From: CAZSHX01 sp964606895
GTDB taxonomy: Bacteria; Bacteroidota; Ignavibacteria; Kapaibacteriales; UBA2268
Direction: 5' to 3'
Length of the DNA: 64,000 nucleotides
Assembly (NCBI GenBank): GCA_964606895.1
Contig: CAZSHX010000012.1
Span: 9,577 to 73,576 of the forward strand
Shown piece by piece: positions 18,104 through 27,237 of the stretch. The position numbers were made by a program, and so were the translations under genes. Within the stretch, counting starts at the first letter, position 1. The number at the start of each line of letters is the position of its first letter. Under the pieces are notes generated by a model, which made no database searches, was not told the origin of the DNA, and saw only the letters and a program-made list of their open reading frames with translations.

Positions 18104-19177
18104 ATGTTAATATATCTTGCATTTCTTGCTTCATTTGGCTTGAATTGTTTAATCCTGCCAAAATTCATAAGTGTAGCAGGCAGACATGGAAAACTTTTCA
18201 AAACTGCTGTCAGTGTAGCTTATGATATAAATGTTCCAACCCATGGAGGAATACCTGTCTTTTTGGTATTCTGGCTGGTATCATTATGTTCCCTCCTATT
18301 TACCGGATTGTATAATCATAGTATTATCATACTAATCTTTTCGACAACTTTGATATTGTTAACAGGAATGATGGGCTCACTCGGCAAAATTTCAAACAGC
18401 CAAAAAATATTGGTTGAATTATTCTCAATTTCCATAATGATTCTATTTTATTATTTAAAAATCAATTTAATTACATCTTTGCTTGGGACAAACATTTTCA
18501 CAGAGTCGCTTACCATAATTTTTACAATTATTGCAGGTTTCGTAATTATTAATTCCATAAATTTCATTGACAGCATTGACACGATGTGTACGGGCATAGT
18601 AATAACAATTCTGGTTCCAATTTCGATTTGGTTCTATTCAACGGGAGAAATCGCAGAAGCATTGATGGGTTCTGCATTAATCGGCAGTCTTTTCGCATTT
18701 GGTAAGTTCAATAGCTTACCCTCAAAGTTATCTCTTGGTGAAAGTGGTTCTCTTTTTCTGGGATTATTTGTTGCGTTTATGGTTTTTAAATTTTGGGAGT
18801 CTAATGGCACCATGCTTAACGAAAAATCCTTCATGTTTCCGGCATTAACTGCCATAGGAATGATGCTCGTTCCGGTAACTGATTTCTTTTCGGTGATATT
18901 CGAAAGAATAAAGAAGGGTAAATCAATATTCCTAACCGATAGAAGTCATTTACATTATAAATTGATTGGCTATGGTTTCAGTAATAACAAGTCAACCAAT
19001 ATTCTGCTGATGATTAACTCTGCATCAATTGCCTTCGTTATCATTTTTAAAGATTTTTCTTGGTTTTTTCAGCTGGCTATACTGATAATTTTTGCTGTTG
19101 GCATCAGAACTATTATCTTTAAATATTCAGAAAATAGAAAGTTTGAGTATAATCATCTAAAAGATAAAGTAGCTTAA
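18104..19177 (+). CDS. WecA/MraY-superfamily membrane protein with degenerate active site
   Basis: 357 residues, about ten transmembrane helices, close to WecA in length. The family layout is visible: GRHGKLF...VPTHGGIPVFLVF near residue 25-50, KISNSQKILVEL, VIINSINFIDSIDTMCTG, KLSLGESGSLFLGL, and DRSHLHYKL. WecA/MraY transfer sugar-phosphate to polyprenyl phosphate. Here the key positions differ: the DD pair of GxxDD is G-S (TGMMGSLGK), the N-x-x-DGxDGL motif is NFIDSID, the G-D of the LGDxGS loop is G-E, and HLHH is HLHY. Catalysis by the known mechanism is doubtful. It may be a regulatory or binding paralogue. A good ribosome site (AGAGGAG) precedes the ATG. Confidence 0.75.
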   Translation: MLIYLAFLASFGLNCLILPKFISVAGRHGKLFKTAVSVAYDINVPTHGGIPVFLVFWLVSLCSLLFTGLYNHSIIILIFSTTLILLTGMMGSLGKISNSQKILVELFSISIMILFYYLKINLITSLLGTNIFTESLTIIFTIIAGFVIINSINFIDSIDTMCTGIVITILVPISIWFYSTGEIAEALMGSALIGSLFAFGKFNSLPSKLSLGESGSLFLGLFVAFMVFKFWESNGTMLNEKSFMFPALTAIGMMLVPVTDFFSVIFERIKKGKSIFLTDRSHLHYKLIGYGFSNNKSTNILLMINSASIAFVIIFKDFSWFFQLAILIIFAVGIRTIIFKYSENRKFEYNHLKDKVA

Positions 19178-19244
19178 AATAAATGAAATATTGTATCGTT
19201 TTTGAATAAGATAATTTTATCTGATTAATAAATAGGAATTTGAA

Positions 19245-19577
19245 ATGCAGGAAAATGAAGCGAATCTCGTAGCGAATGTCTCAAAAATGAATGAGCTGTT
19301 GGATTATCAGCAAGGTTCTGTTGTAAGCAGAACAATTATTAAGAAAAGCACAGGAACAGTTACTCTTTTTTCCTTCGATAAGGGAGAAGGACTCAGCGAA
19401 CATACAGCCCCGTTTGATGCCCTCGTCAATATCATTGACGGTAAGGCAGAAGTCATTATATCGGGCAAATCACATATCGTCAGCGAAGGGGAAATGATAA
19501 TAATGCCGGCAAATGAACCTCATGCCTTGAAAAGCATAACCAAATTCAAAATGATGCTGGTAATGATAAAAAGCTGA
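19245..19577 (+). CDS. Small cupin-domain protein
   Basis: 110 residues, one cupin barrel. The first cupin motif is seen as GLSEHTAPFDALVNIIDGKAEVII and the second as MIIMPANEPHALKS. The first motif has only one His in the usual G(X)5HXH(X)3-4E(X)6G pattern (EHTAPFDAL), the second has the expected final His (PHAL), so the metal site may be partial. Such single-domain cupins are often sensors or small enzymes of unknown substrate. The gene may be expressed together with the membrane protein 67 bases upstream. Confidence 0.8.
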   Translation: MQENEANLVANVSKMNELLDYQQGSVVSRTIIKKSTGTVTLFSFDKGEGLSEHTAPFDALVNIIDGKAEVIISGKSHIVSEGEMIIMPANEPHALKSITKFKMMLVMIKS

Positions 19578-19602
19578 TTAACCTTAAAAAAGTTAATCAG
19601 CT
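19572..19602 (-). terminator. Terminator after ppk2 (also end of the cupin gene)
   Basis: An 11-bp perfect stem (19572-19582 with 19592-19602). Read on the minus strand, it is followed by a run of five T, so it best serves the ppk2 gene; it overlaps the cupin stop codon. Confidence 0.75.
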
Positions 19603-19627
19603 CAAATTCTAACTGATTTGTTGCTTA

Positions 19628-20530
19628 TTAATAAATCTCCGGTACAAAATTAATTTCGCTTTCGGGCGGACGAACATAGTTGTCGTTAATCTTCCTTGGA
19701 GGAAGTACAAATGCATCGGGTACGGCATCTTTGTAAGGTATCATTTTCAAAATATGGGCGATGCAGTTTAGTCTGGACCGCCGTTTATCATCAGCCATAA
19801 CGTCGAACCAAGGCGATTGTTTGGTATCGGTAAATTTGAACATTTCGTCTTTGGCTTTGGAAAATTCAACCCATTTGTTGTAAGATTCTAAATCCATTGG
19901 GGAAAGTTTCCATCTTCTTGTCGGGTCGGTTGCACGGTCGCGGAAACGTTTTTCCTGTTCTTCGTCACCTACGGAAAACCAATATTTCAGCAAAATAATA
20001 CCTGAGCGTATTATCATTCTTTCAAATTCGGGACAGGAACGCAAAAATTCTTCATATTCTGAATCTGAGCAGAAACCCATAACCTTTTCCACACCTGCCC
20101 GGTTGTACCAGCTTCTGTCAAAAACCACAATCTCGCCATCAGATGGCAAATGGGATATGTAGCGCTGGAAATACCATTGCGTTTTCTCGCGGTCGGAAGG
20201 TTTGTCAAGAGCAACAACACGGCATCCGCGGGGATTTAATGGTTCTGTTATTCTTTTTATAACTCCGCCCTTGCCGGCGGCATCCCTTCCCTCAAAAATA
20301 ATCACGACTTTTAATCCCTGATGCTTGACCCAGTATTGCATTTTCACAAGTTCGGTCTGCAATTTAATAAGCTCGGCTTCATAAATTTCTTTTTTTAATT
20401 TATTTTGCTTATTCAATCTAACATCCATATCTTGCTGAGATTGAGTAAGATGTTCGGAAGTAGGAGCTTTGAAATTATAAACATCTTTCACATAGTTGAA
20501 ATCTTCAGATTTTTTCTTTTTCTTGTCCAT
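19628..20530 (-). CDS. ppk2: Polyphosphate kinase 2 (PPK2 family)
   Basis: 300 residues, a one-domain PPK2. Walker A is GRDAAGKGG (81-89), the lid-side arginine region is PRGCRVVALDKPSDREKTQWYFQRY, and Walker B is VVFDRSWYNRAGVE (Asp138, Arg139). DPTRRWKLSPMDLESYNKWVEFSKAKDEM follows. These enzymes move phosphate between polyphosphate and nucleotides (ADP/ATP, GDP/GTP or AMP, depending on subclass). Length and one-domain form fit class I; the class was not tested further. It lies next to a Ppx/GppA gene on the same strand, forming a polyphosphate pair. An N-terminal lysine-rich stretch (DKKKKKS) is notable. Confidence 0.93.
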   Translation of the reverse strand: MDKKKKKSEDFNYVKDVYNFKAPTSEHLTQSQQDMDVRLNKQNKLKKEIYEAELIKLQTELVKMQYWVKHQGLKVVIIFEGRDAAGKGGVIKRITEPLNPRGCRVVALDKPSDREKTQWYFQRYISHLPSDGEIVVFDRSWYNRAGVEKVMGFCSDSEYEEFLRSCPEFERMIIRSGIILLKYWFSVGDEEQEKRFRDRATDPTRRWKLSPMDLESYNKWVEFSKAKDEMFKFTDTKQSPWFDVMADDKRRSRLNCIAHILKMIPYKDAVPDAFVLPPRKINDNYVRPPESEINFVPEIY

Positions 20531-20632
20531 AATCTATCCAAAATAATAAATAAATATTAAGTTCTATTCCGTAGTCATTTTTTAATTATCGTTTAATTTT
20601 TAAAAGACTTTAGACATTATGCTTATAAATAA

Positions 20633-22192
20633 TCATGCCAATTCGGATTGAACCATTACAGCCATGTTTAATATTTCTTCCAAAAGCGGTTTTCTCCTGT
20701 TTGCTCCCCAAATTTCGATTTCTGCACCTGTTTCAGAGTTAATCGGAATAACACCGATTGAAATTGTCTTATTGTCAACTTTCACTGTAATATCTTTGAC
20801 ATTTTGAATTTGTCTGCGGTCAATTCCTTCTCCAATCCTCAAAAAAGCGGCAAGAAGAGCAACAATATCCTGCTTCTGTTTTGTTAACTTTGCGAAATTT
20901 TCATGTTTCTTTTTTGGATGGCTTTTCCTGTGGTAACGGGCAATATTTGCGATAACTTCAGCTTCGTCATTGGTGAAACCCGGCATTATGCAATTGCTGA
21001 TAATATAGAAACTATGTTTATGGTGCTGGTCCTGCGAAATATGATAACCAACATCGTGAAGAATTCCTGCGGCTTCAAGGAGTTCCCTTTCGGCGTATCC
21101 GAGTTTGTGCAATGGCTGAAGTTCGTCGAAAAGCTTCAAAGCAGTTTGTTTGACGTGTTCGGCATGTTCGAGATTTACTTTGTATTCACATGCCAAATTG
21201 TAAATGGTATGATACCGCAGATGGCTCAAATGATGGAATTCCTGAACAGCTTTTTCTTTCTGATAATAATCATAAACAATGCCCTCGCGGAGTGCGTAGG
21301 AAGAAATAAGGATTCTCTGAATTCCCAAAGTATTAATGGATTCTTCCAAAATCAATGCACCGCCCAATATGATGTCAGCCCGGTTTGGATCCATTCCCGG
21401 AATTTTAGCCCTATTGCCGATGGACTTAGAATCTACAATTTTTTTAATAATTTTAAGAATTTGAACAGCGGAAACAGAAACGCCATTGAAAACTTCGGGT
21501 ATGTTCCCTTTGTCGGCAACCATTGCCATAGCGGCTAAACTCATGATTGTGCCGGAAGTACCAATAACACATTCAAATCCTGTATTTGCAATTCTTTTGA
21601 GAATTGGAGCCCATTCCCCCTTAATATAATCTCTGCATTTGTTTATACTGCTTTTTGTAGGATTCTTGTCGAGCTCGAACTTTTTGGTTAATCTGATTGC
21701 TCCGAGTTTCGCACTATGAACATAAAGAATTTCGCTGTTCAATCCTGTGATAGTTTCTGTACTTCCCCCACCAATATCAATAATAAAGGACTTTTTATGC
21801 AGAATCGGAAGTGCATGAATTGCTCCGATATATATAAGACGGGCTTCTTCGGCACCTGATACAACTTCAATATCAATACCGGTTGCTTCCTTCACCCTGC
21901 AAAGGAATTCATCACGGTTTTGTGCTTCGCGGACAGCGGATGTTGCCACTGCAAGGATTTTTGCATCTTTGGATTTTGCAAGCTCATTGAAACGAATCAT
22001 CGTTTTCACTCCGCGTTCAATCGCTTCGGGAGTGATAATCTTCATGTCGCCGGAACCGGAGCCAAGTCTGACTGATTCCTTTTCGCGAAGGACAATATTC
22101 ATCATGCCTCGGCTGTTTACGGAGCAAATCGCAATGTGGAATGAGTTTGTTCCTACATCTATTGGTGCAATGAAAGGTAATCTATGATTCAA
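20633..22192 (-). CDS. Ppx/GppA phosphatase with C-terminal HD domain
   Basis: 519 residues. The N-terminal actin-like ATPase fold has the phosphate-1 loop PIDVGTNSFH, AVATSAVREA, VVSGAEEARLIY and the phosphate-2 loop IIDIGGGSTE; VIGTSGT follows. The C-terminal HD-type region (about 330-519) keeps AAGILHDVGYHIS and RIGEGIDR. Family members release phosphate from polyphosphate or hydrolyse pppGpp to ppGpp. Two domains of this length match E. coli-type Ppx/GppA. It lies about 100 bases upstream of ppk2 on the same strand, so synthesis and breakdown of polyphosphate may be co-regulated. The choice between Ppx and GppA cannot be made by sequence reading alone. Confidence 0.92.
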   Translation of the reverse strand: MNHRLPFIAPIDVGTNSFHIAICSVNSRGMMNIVLREKESVRLGSGSGDMKIITPEAIERGVKTMIRFNELAKSKDAKILAVATSAVREAQNRDEFLCRVKEATGIDIEVVSGAEEARLIYIGAIHALPILHKKSFIIDIGGGSTETITGLNSEILYVHSAKLGAIRLTKKFELDKNPTKSSINKCRDYIKGEWAPILKRIANTGFECVIGTSGTIMSLAAMAMVADKGNIPEVFNGVSVSAVQILKIIKKIVDSKSIGNRAKIPGMDPNRADIILGGALILEESINTLGIQRILISSYALREGIVYDYYQKEKAVQEFHHLSHLRYHTIYNLACEYKVNLEHAEHVKQTALKLFDELQPLHKLGYAERELLEAAGILHDVGYHISQDQHHKHSFYIISNCIMPGFTNDEAEVIANIARYHRKSHPKKKHENFAKLTKQKQDIVALLAAFLRIGEGIDRRQIQNVKDITVKVDNKTISIGVIPINSETGAEIEIWGANRRKPLLEEILNMAVMVQSELA

Positions 22193-22272
22193 TTGTGGTA
22201 CCTGTTGGCTTTCTTATGTTTTAATGAGGAGTATTATTTGGGCAAACAATTATAGAAACTAATTGAAGTATT

Positions 22273-22494
22273 TTAATTGCGGCTTTTCTTGTTTTCTTTT
22301 GCTTCGCCCTTCAATACTTCAATTCCATCTTTTTTGAAAAGTACTTCGCCATCGTCATTTCTCTGTCGTGTAATATTTCCTCCGGCTCTACCGGTGAGCC
22401 CGTCTATAAAATTCCGGATTGATTTTCTGACGACATTCATAACTATCATGCTTGCCAGAAAAAGGATTCCTACTATAATCAAAAATTTCATCAT
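22273..22494 (-). CDS. Small single-pass membrane protein (DUF4834-like)
   Basis: 73 residues. One N-terminal hydrophobic helix (MKFLIIVGILFLASMIVMNVV) is followed by a charged tail with RKSIRNFIDGLTGRAGG and a C-terminal DDGEVLFKKDGIEVLKGEAKENKKS. Similar small proteins (DUF4834) are frequent in Bacteroidota and have no known role. The next gene on the same strand is ppx, 80 bases away. Confidence 0.6.
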   Translation of the reverse strand: MMKFLIIVGILFLASMIVMNVVRKSIRNFIDGLTGRAGGNITRQRNDDGEVLFKKDGIEVLKGEAKENKKSRN

Positions 22495-22670
22495 TTCTTT
22501 GTCTCTATTATTGTTTTTGGACTATGGTAAAAACGTAATTTCGTTTGATTTGTTTTTAAAGTAATAAGAATAGCCTGATTTTATAATTTCTTAAGAATCT
22601 TTAGTATCCACTTTTTATTCAGTGAAGTTGTGAAATAAAAAAAATCTTTTTCTGAAAAAATAATTTATCG

Positions 22671-22678
22671 TATATTTG
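22671..22678 (+). promoter_or_regulatory. Putative -7 box of the tRNA-Ser promoter
   Basis: TATATTTG matches the Bacteroidota -7 consensus TAnnTTTG. It lies 25 bases before the mature tRNA, a fitting distance for a short leader. A T-rich stretch about 20 bases upstream may be the -33 region. Confidence 0.4.
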
Positions 22679-22702
22679 TATTCTTGGTTAAAGACCAAAA
22701 CA

Positions 22703-22791
<89 letters not shown>

Positions 22792-22806
22792 CTGAGACGA
22801 CATGGA

Positions 22807-22842
22807 AGCACTTATAATTCAACGAGTTATGAGTGCTTTTTT
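22807..22842 (+). terminator. Terminator after tRNA-Ser
   Basis: An 11-bp stem with one wobble (22807-22817 with 22827-22837) and six T, about 16 bases after the tRNA. Confidence 0.88.
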
Positions 22843-23110
22843 ATTTTCACATACACTTTTCCATTTTATATTTTTTCCTTTTCTAACACCTCTACTCCTT
22901 AAATTTATATTGAGATGCTAAAGGTAATATAATCTGAAATAATTACAATTTAAGCCGACAATAAGTATATTCGTAAAATAATAATCGAAGGAAGAGACAG
23001 TCTAAAAAAAAGCATCTTTCGTAGAAACCCTGTCTCTCCTATAAGCGGAATAAACACCCTGTAGAAAGAAGGTTCGAATAATACAGGTCAACTCTTTTCA
23101 AACTATATTT
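22843..23110. other. Non-coding remnant region with an 8-bp hairpin
   Basis: No gene seen. It contains an inverted repeat with arms 22993-23000 and 23030-23037 (AGAGACAG / CTGTCTCT). Its left arm with GAGACAGTCTAAAAA resembles ends of several insertion sequences and the margin of the element at 17.2 kb. The adjacent kinase-like gene ends abruptly before a catalytic domain, so this may be the scar of an old insertion or deletion. Confidence 0.35.
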
Positions 23111-24223
23111 CTAAATGTTTCTGAACAATAGTAAGTAAATCATTTTTTGATAAAGTTCATTTATAGCACAATCCAAAATCTCTGAAGAGGCATTATTCAG
23201 TAAATAATATGTCCGTTGGTATTGGCACTGATAACACCGTCACTTATTGAACTTAGTGTAAGACGGAGTTCATTCTTTTCGTTTTCAAGGGCAGATTGTA
23301 ATACTATCTTTTGGCTTTTTTCTTTTAAAAGCGAAAGTCCCAAACCGAGAGTTTTGCTGATATTGTTCATTAAATCATTTTCTTTATCGTCAAACTCTCG
23401 GGATTTGTTATTGCCAATAAAAATATAACCATAAATTTCTGAATTTATAAAGACAGGTAAAGAAAAAATTGAAATAAGTTCAGTTTTTTCAATTTTTAAA
23501 TGTTTTAAAACATCTTCATTTAAAATATTGTGATTTTGAATCCGGTCTGGAGTAAGAAAGTTTGTATCTATCAGCGTTCTAACTGCATTAGAAACACTTT
23601 CATCTTGAATTGCCAGATTGGAGTTTTGAGAATAATAATAAACAGGTTCAATGATTTTTGACTCATTTGCAATCCCAATCCAAGCCATAGGATTATTATC
23701 CAAATCTACTAAAACTGAACAAAATGAAAAATATATTTCCATTTCGCTATCTGCCATTAATATAGCTTTTGTACATTCATTCAATAGTTTTAAACTTCTG
23801 TTTGAAGAGGATAATTCTTCGGCTTGACTTCGCAACTGGTGCTTTTGTTTCTGTAATGCTAAAAAATATTTTGACTTTATTAATAAGTATTTCCGATGGG
23901 AAAGGTTTAGAAATGTAATCGTAAGCTCCAAGGCTATATCCTTCATTAACAAATTCTTCGTTAGACTTGTATGCAGTAATAAAAATGATAGGAATTTCCT
24001 GAAGGACAGGAATTTTTTTAATCTCCCTGACTGTTTCAAAACCATTCATGACAGGCATTTGAACATCCATGAGTATCAAATCATAATCAGGGTCTTGATC
24101 CAATATCTCTTCAACACCTGACAAGGCTGTAGTTAAACCAACCTTTGTTTTCTCAAGTATGACAGTAATCAATTTGAGATTAATGGTCTGATCATCCACA
24201 ATCAGTATTTTTTGGTTGTTCAT
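23111..24223 (-). pseudogene. Broken response regulator-GAF-PAS signalling gene
   Basis: The start (ATG at 24223) encodes a full receiver domain: ILIVDDQ (acidic pair), LILMDVQMPVMNG (phospho-acceptor Asp), FITAYK and DYISKPFPSEILINKVK. Near 23861-23875 the homology moves to another frame, which continues KYFLALQKQKHQLRSQAEELSSSNRSLKLLNE (coiled coil), a GAF domain and the start of a PAS domain (SISDGVISANTNGHIIY). A stop follows at about 23196, but a one-base shift continues the PAS pattern as LNNASSEILDCAINELYQK before a stop at 23111. No kinase catalytic domain follows. Two frameshifts plus a missing output domain point to a decaying gene, although base-calling errors in A/T runs could explain the shifts. 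Confidence 0.75.
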
Positions 24224-24457
24224 GCGTTTATCCTTTCAATATTTAATTCAATTTTTTGAATTTTCATATTAAGATTCCACTGTTCATTCGAAGATGATAT
24301 ATGATAATAAAATAAGTATTTTATATGTAATTGATAATCGGTCAATTAGATTATTTCTGTAGAATAGTGGATCAGGAATATCAAAATAAAAGTTCATATT
24401 TCTAAATATCATAAGGAGGCAATAATCAACAATCAACATACTAAAAATTTGACAACT

Positions 24458-25711
24458 TTATCTTATTGATTCTATCGCCTGTATTCTCTTCAAAACAGGC
24501 GGGTGTGAGTAGTTAATAGATACATAATAAGGATGCGGTGTCAGATTTGAAAGATTATGCTCGGATAATTTTTTCAGGGATTCAATCATTGCCTTCCCAT
24601 CGCAGGTAGTTTCAACAGCAAATCTGTCAGCTTCAAACTCATTTTTTCGGCTTAAAGCATTCATGAAAATTGATAGAACGATTTCAATCGGGGAATATAA
24701 CATTCCAAAGAAAATGAGTCCTGCATAAATCTGCTGTTCTCTCATAAAAAATGCAGAATATAATCCTTTGTCAAAAAGGAACAAAGAAAGTAAATAGAAA
24801 AGAACACCCGTATGAACGAAAGAAATAATCATACTTTTCTGAATATGTTTCTTTTTGTAGTGCCCGATTTCGTGGGCTAAAATTGCAACAAGTTCTTTGA
24901 CGGTATGCTTTTCAATCAACGTGTCAAAAAGTGCAATTCTTTTATTTCTCCCAAAACCCGTAAAAAAAGCATTTGACTTGGAAGAACGCTTTGAGCCGTC
25001 CATAACAAAAATATTCTTTAATGAAAAATTAACCGATTCGGTATAGGCGAATATTGCTGTTCTCAATTCACCTTCTTCAAGAGGCTTGAATTTGTTGAAT
25101 AGCGGCATTATCCATGTGGGAGCAATATATTGAATAATCAATCCGATAACAGTAACAAATCCCCAGCCGGAAAGCCAGCTTAATTTACCAAAACTACCCA
25201 AAACATAAAGAATTCCCGCAAGCAGAGGAATCCCAAGCACAATAGATAAAGCAGAAGACTTCAGAATATCAAGGATAAAAGTACCAATGGTAGTTTTGTT
25301 AAATCCGAATCTTGCTTCAATTACAAATGTGGAATATATGCTGAATGGAAGCGAAATCACTGAATTTACAGCCATCAGAACCCCAATAAACATGACTCCT
25401 TTAACAATAATACTGTTTGAAAATTGAGAAACAAACCCGTTCAAGTATTCGAAACCGCCAAGAAACCAAAACATAAGCATAATTACTATGTCGAAAGCGG
25501 AAGAGATAAATCCGAATTTCGTCAGTGTTCGGGTGTATTCTTGCGACTTTCCGTATTTCTCGGAAGAGTAGGTATCACGGAATTCTTCGGGCAGTTCCGG
25601 CTTTAAATTTTTTAAATTAAAATAGTCAGCTACAGTCTCAAAAATGTAACCGGCTAAAATAGTAATCAAAATAATTAAAAAGTAAGTATTCAATTTTTGC
25701 TTTCTTTGCAT
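24458..25711 (-). CDS. M48-family (Ste24/HtpX-like) zinc membrane metalloprotease
   Basis: 417 residues. Several transmembrane helices flank the catalytic site: the zinc motif LAHEIGHYKKKH has His280, Glu281 and His284, and the third ligand lies in NEFEADRFAVE. DGSKRSSKSNAFFTGFGRNKRIALFDTLI before it is the characteristic stretch of CAAX-protease-1/Ste24 proteins. In bacteria these enzymes take part in membrane protein quality control. The end THPYYVSINYSHPPVLKRIQAI fits the family. It lies 39 bases after the barrel gene at 25751 on the same strand and is probably co-transcribed. Confidence 0.93.
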   Translation of the reverse strand: MQRKQKLNTYFLIILITILAGYIFETVADYFNLKNLKPELPEEFRDTYSSEKYGKSQEYTRTLTKFGFISSAFDIVIMLMFWFLGGFEYLNGFVSQFSNSIIVKGVMFIGVLMAVNSVISLPFSIYSTFVIEARFGFNKTTIGTFILDILKSSALSIVLGIPLLAGILYVLGSFGKLSWLSGWGFVTVIGLIIQYIAPTWIMPLFNKFKPLEEGELRTAIFAYTESVNFSLKNIFVMDGSKRSSKSNAFFTGFGRNKRIALFDTLIEKHTVKELVAILAHEIGHYKKKHIQKSMIISFVHTGVLFYLLSLFLFDKGLYSAFFMREQQIYAGLIFFGMLYSPIEIVLSIFMNALSRKNEFEADRFAVETTCDGKAMIESLKKLSEHNLSNLTPHPYYVSINYSHPPVLKRIQAIESIR

Positions 25712-25750
25712 ATAAAAAACAAAGAAACGAAAATAGAACGATTTAATTAG

Positions 25751-26467
25751 TTATTTTAAATGAACTCCAAGAACCATCCGGAAAAAGAATTCGGGTTTTC
25801 CTTCAGGAACTTTTCCCAGCATAAAAGTAGGAGCAAAGGCAATCCATAGTCCGCCAAGTCCATGTGCGATTACGGGAGCAATAAAATGACCGTCTTTATC
25901 GCCTTTCAATTCCACACCTGCTCTTAATGTCTCGCTGAATTCATAGCTCATACCAAAAGCATAACCCGGAATAATTTCGAGTTCATGTTCCTTTTCTAAC
26001 TCAATCATAGGATTCAAAGAAAAATTCAGACCTCCCAAATCTTTGGAAAGAATAAGTTTGGCTTCCAGCTTATTGGTAGTAAAATCGGGAACCCCTTCGT
26101 ACTCAAGATAAATCAGCGGGTCAACAAACCATTTCCCTTTATCGCCCAATCTGTATCTTGCTCGTAACTGAAAACCGTCATAATCAAGGGATTTACCGGG
26201 GCTTTGGCTGAAATTTTGGTAAATTGCGAAATCGAATCTGTCGGTCATGCCGATTTCAAGTTCAACTCTGTGCTGAGAAGTAGTATTATTCTTGAAATTC
26301 TGAAAATTTGTTGATGAAATAGTATTATAATACTCCAATTCGGCAGTTCCTTTTTCAAGAGTCTGATACTGATAAGTCCAAACATAAAATCTGCGGTCGG
26401 CTTTTACTTCGGTAAAAACCAAGAAAGCAAGAAATACGAGACATATTTTTAAAACTATTAAACGCAT
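25751..26467 (-). CDS. Putative outer-membrane beta-barrel protein
   Basis: 238 residues with a signal peptide (MRLIVLKICLVFLAFLVFTEVKA). The mature part alternates hydrophobic and polar residues in strands such as TAELEYYNTI, RVELEIGMTDRFDFAIY, FQLRARYRLG and AGVELKG, and ends LGVHLK, as in small 10-12 stranded barrels. Function unknown. It is upstream of the M48 protease in the same orientation. Confidence 0.6.
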   Translation of the reverse strand: MRLIVLKICLVFLAFLVFTEVKADRRFYVWTYQYQTLEKGTAELEYYNTISSTNFQNFKNNTTSQHRVELEIGMTDRFDFAIYQNFSQSPGKSLDYDGFQLRARYRLGDKGKWFVDPLIYLEYEGVPDFTTNKLEAKLILSKDLGGLNFSLNPMIELEKEHELEIIPGYAFGMSYEFSETLRAGVELKGDKDGHFIAPVIAHGLGGLWIAFAPTFMLGKVPEGKPEFFFRMVLGVHLK

Positions 26468-26678
26468 TACGAATCCTTTATTAATTATTTAGTTAATACG
26501 AATATTTTATTTAGTACAAACTTAATTATTAATATTTCTAAAATCAAATATTTAATATTTTTGTCAATTATATGTTTTTCTGAATATCTGGCTGTCTAAT
26601 TTTCGCCATGGTCTAATTTTAACCACATTTTTTTTATGAGTAAAATCCCAAAAGTGGCTTTTTATCGGCTTTTTCTCT

Positions 26679-26695
26679 TTGGCACTAAATTTGTT
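26679..26695 (+). promoter_or_regulatory. Sigma-54 (RpoN) type promoter of the flagellar operon
   Basis: TTGGCAC-N5-TTGTT matches the -24/-12 consensus TTGGCAC-N5-TTGCW, with correct spacing and one change (GT for GC at -12). It sits about 45 bases before flgB, the first gene of the operon. RpoN control of rod and hook genes is common in other bacteria; no activator binding site was recognised. Confidence 0.6.
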
Positions 26696-26741
26696 AATGT
26701 CTATTTACGTTGTAAAATTTTTCTTTGGAATGGTTAAATAG

Positions 26742-27164
26742 ATGCTGTTTTCTGACTATATTTATAAATCGCGGTTGCCTTTGTTCAGCAAAGCCCTGGA
26801 TGCGTATGCACTCAGGCAGAAAACAATTGCAACGAATATAGCCAATGCAACAACTGAAGGATACAAGCCACAGAAAGTCAGATTCGAAGAATTTTTTCAG
26901 GGTGCTGTTAGCCCCGCTAAAGGAACTATAACAGGTGAATCCGGCATTTCTATGGGAAGTCAAAGTTATGACGATGTGAAGGCAGAAACCTATACACCTG
27001 AAGTTCCGGAGGGAGAGAAATTTTTTGGCGGCGAAAGCCACGTAAATATTGACCGTGAGATGTCTGATATGGCTCAGAACCAGATTCGATTCAGATTTGC
27101 ATCGAGAATGGTGAAGAGGTATTTTAGCGGACTGAACACAGCGATTACAGGTTTCAAAGAGTAG
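26742..27164 (+). CDS. flgB: FlgB, flagellar proximal rod protein
   Basis: 140 residues. The N-terminal rod motif is seen in ALDAYALRQKTIATNIANATTEGYKPQKVRFEE, the family form of LDARALRQQVIANNIANADTPGYK. The C-terminal half ends in NIDREMSDMAQNQIRFRFASRMVKRYFSGLNTAIT, the matching helix that pairs with the N-terminal one in the rod. FlgB joins the MS ring to the rod. First gene of the operon, behind the sigma-54-type promoter. Confidence 0.95.
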   Translation: MLFSDYIYKSRLPLFSKALDAYALRQKTIATNIANATTEGYKPQKVRFEEFFQGAVSPAKGTITGESGISMGSQSYDDVKAETYTPEVPEGEKFFGGESHVNIDREMSDMAQNQIRFRFASRMVKRYFSGLNTAITGFKE

Positions 27165-27237
27165 ATGCGTATAATTACTTACGTATTAATACCTATTTAC
27201 TTATTGGAATTTTTTGTTTAATTTTACATTGTAAATT

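Noticed and set aside
20903..21538. 211-residue plus-strand frame
   Set aside because: It is the complement of the Ppx/GppA gene; its codons mirror that gene and it lacks motifs.
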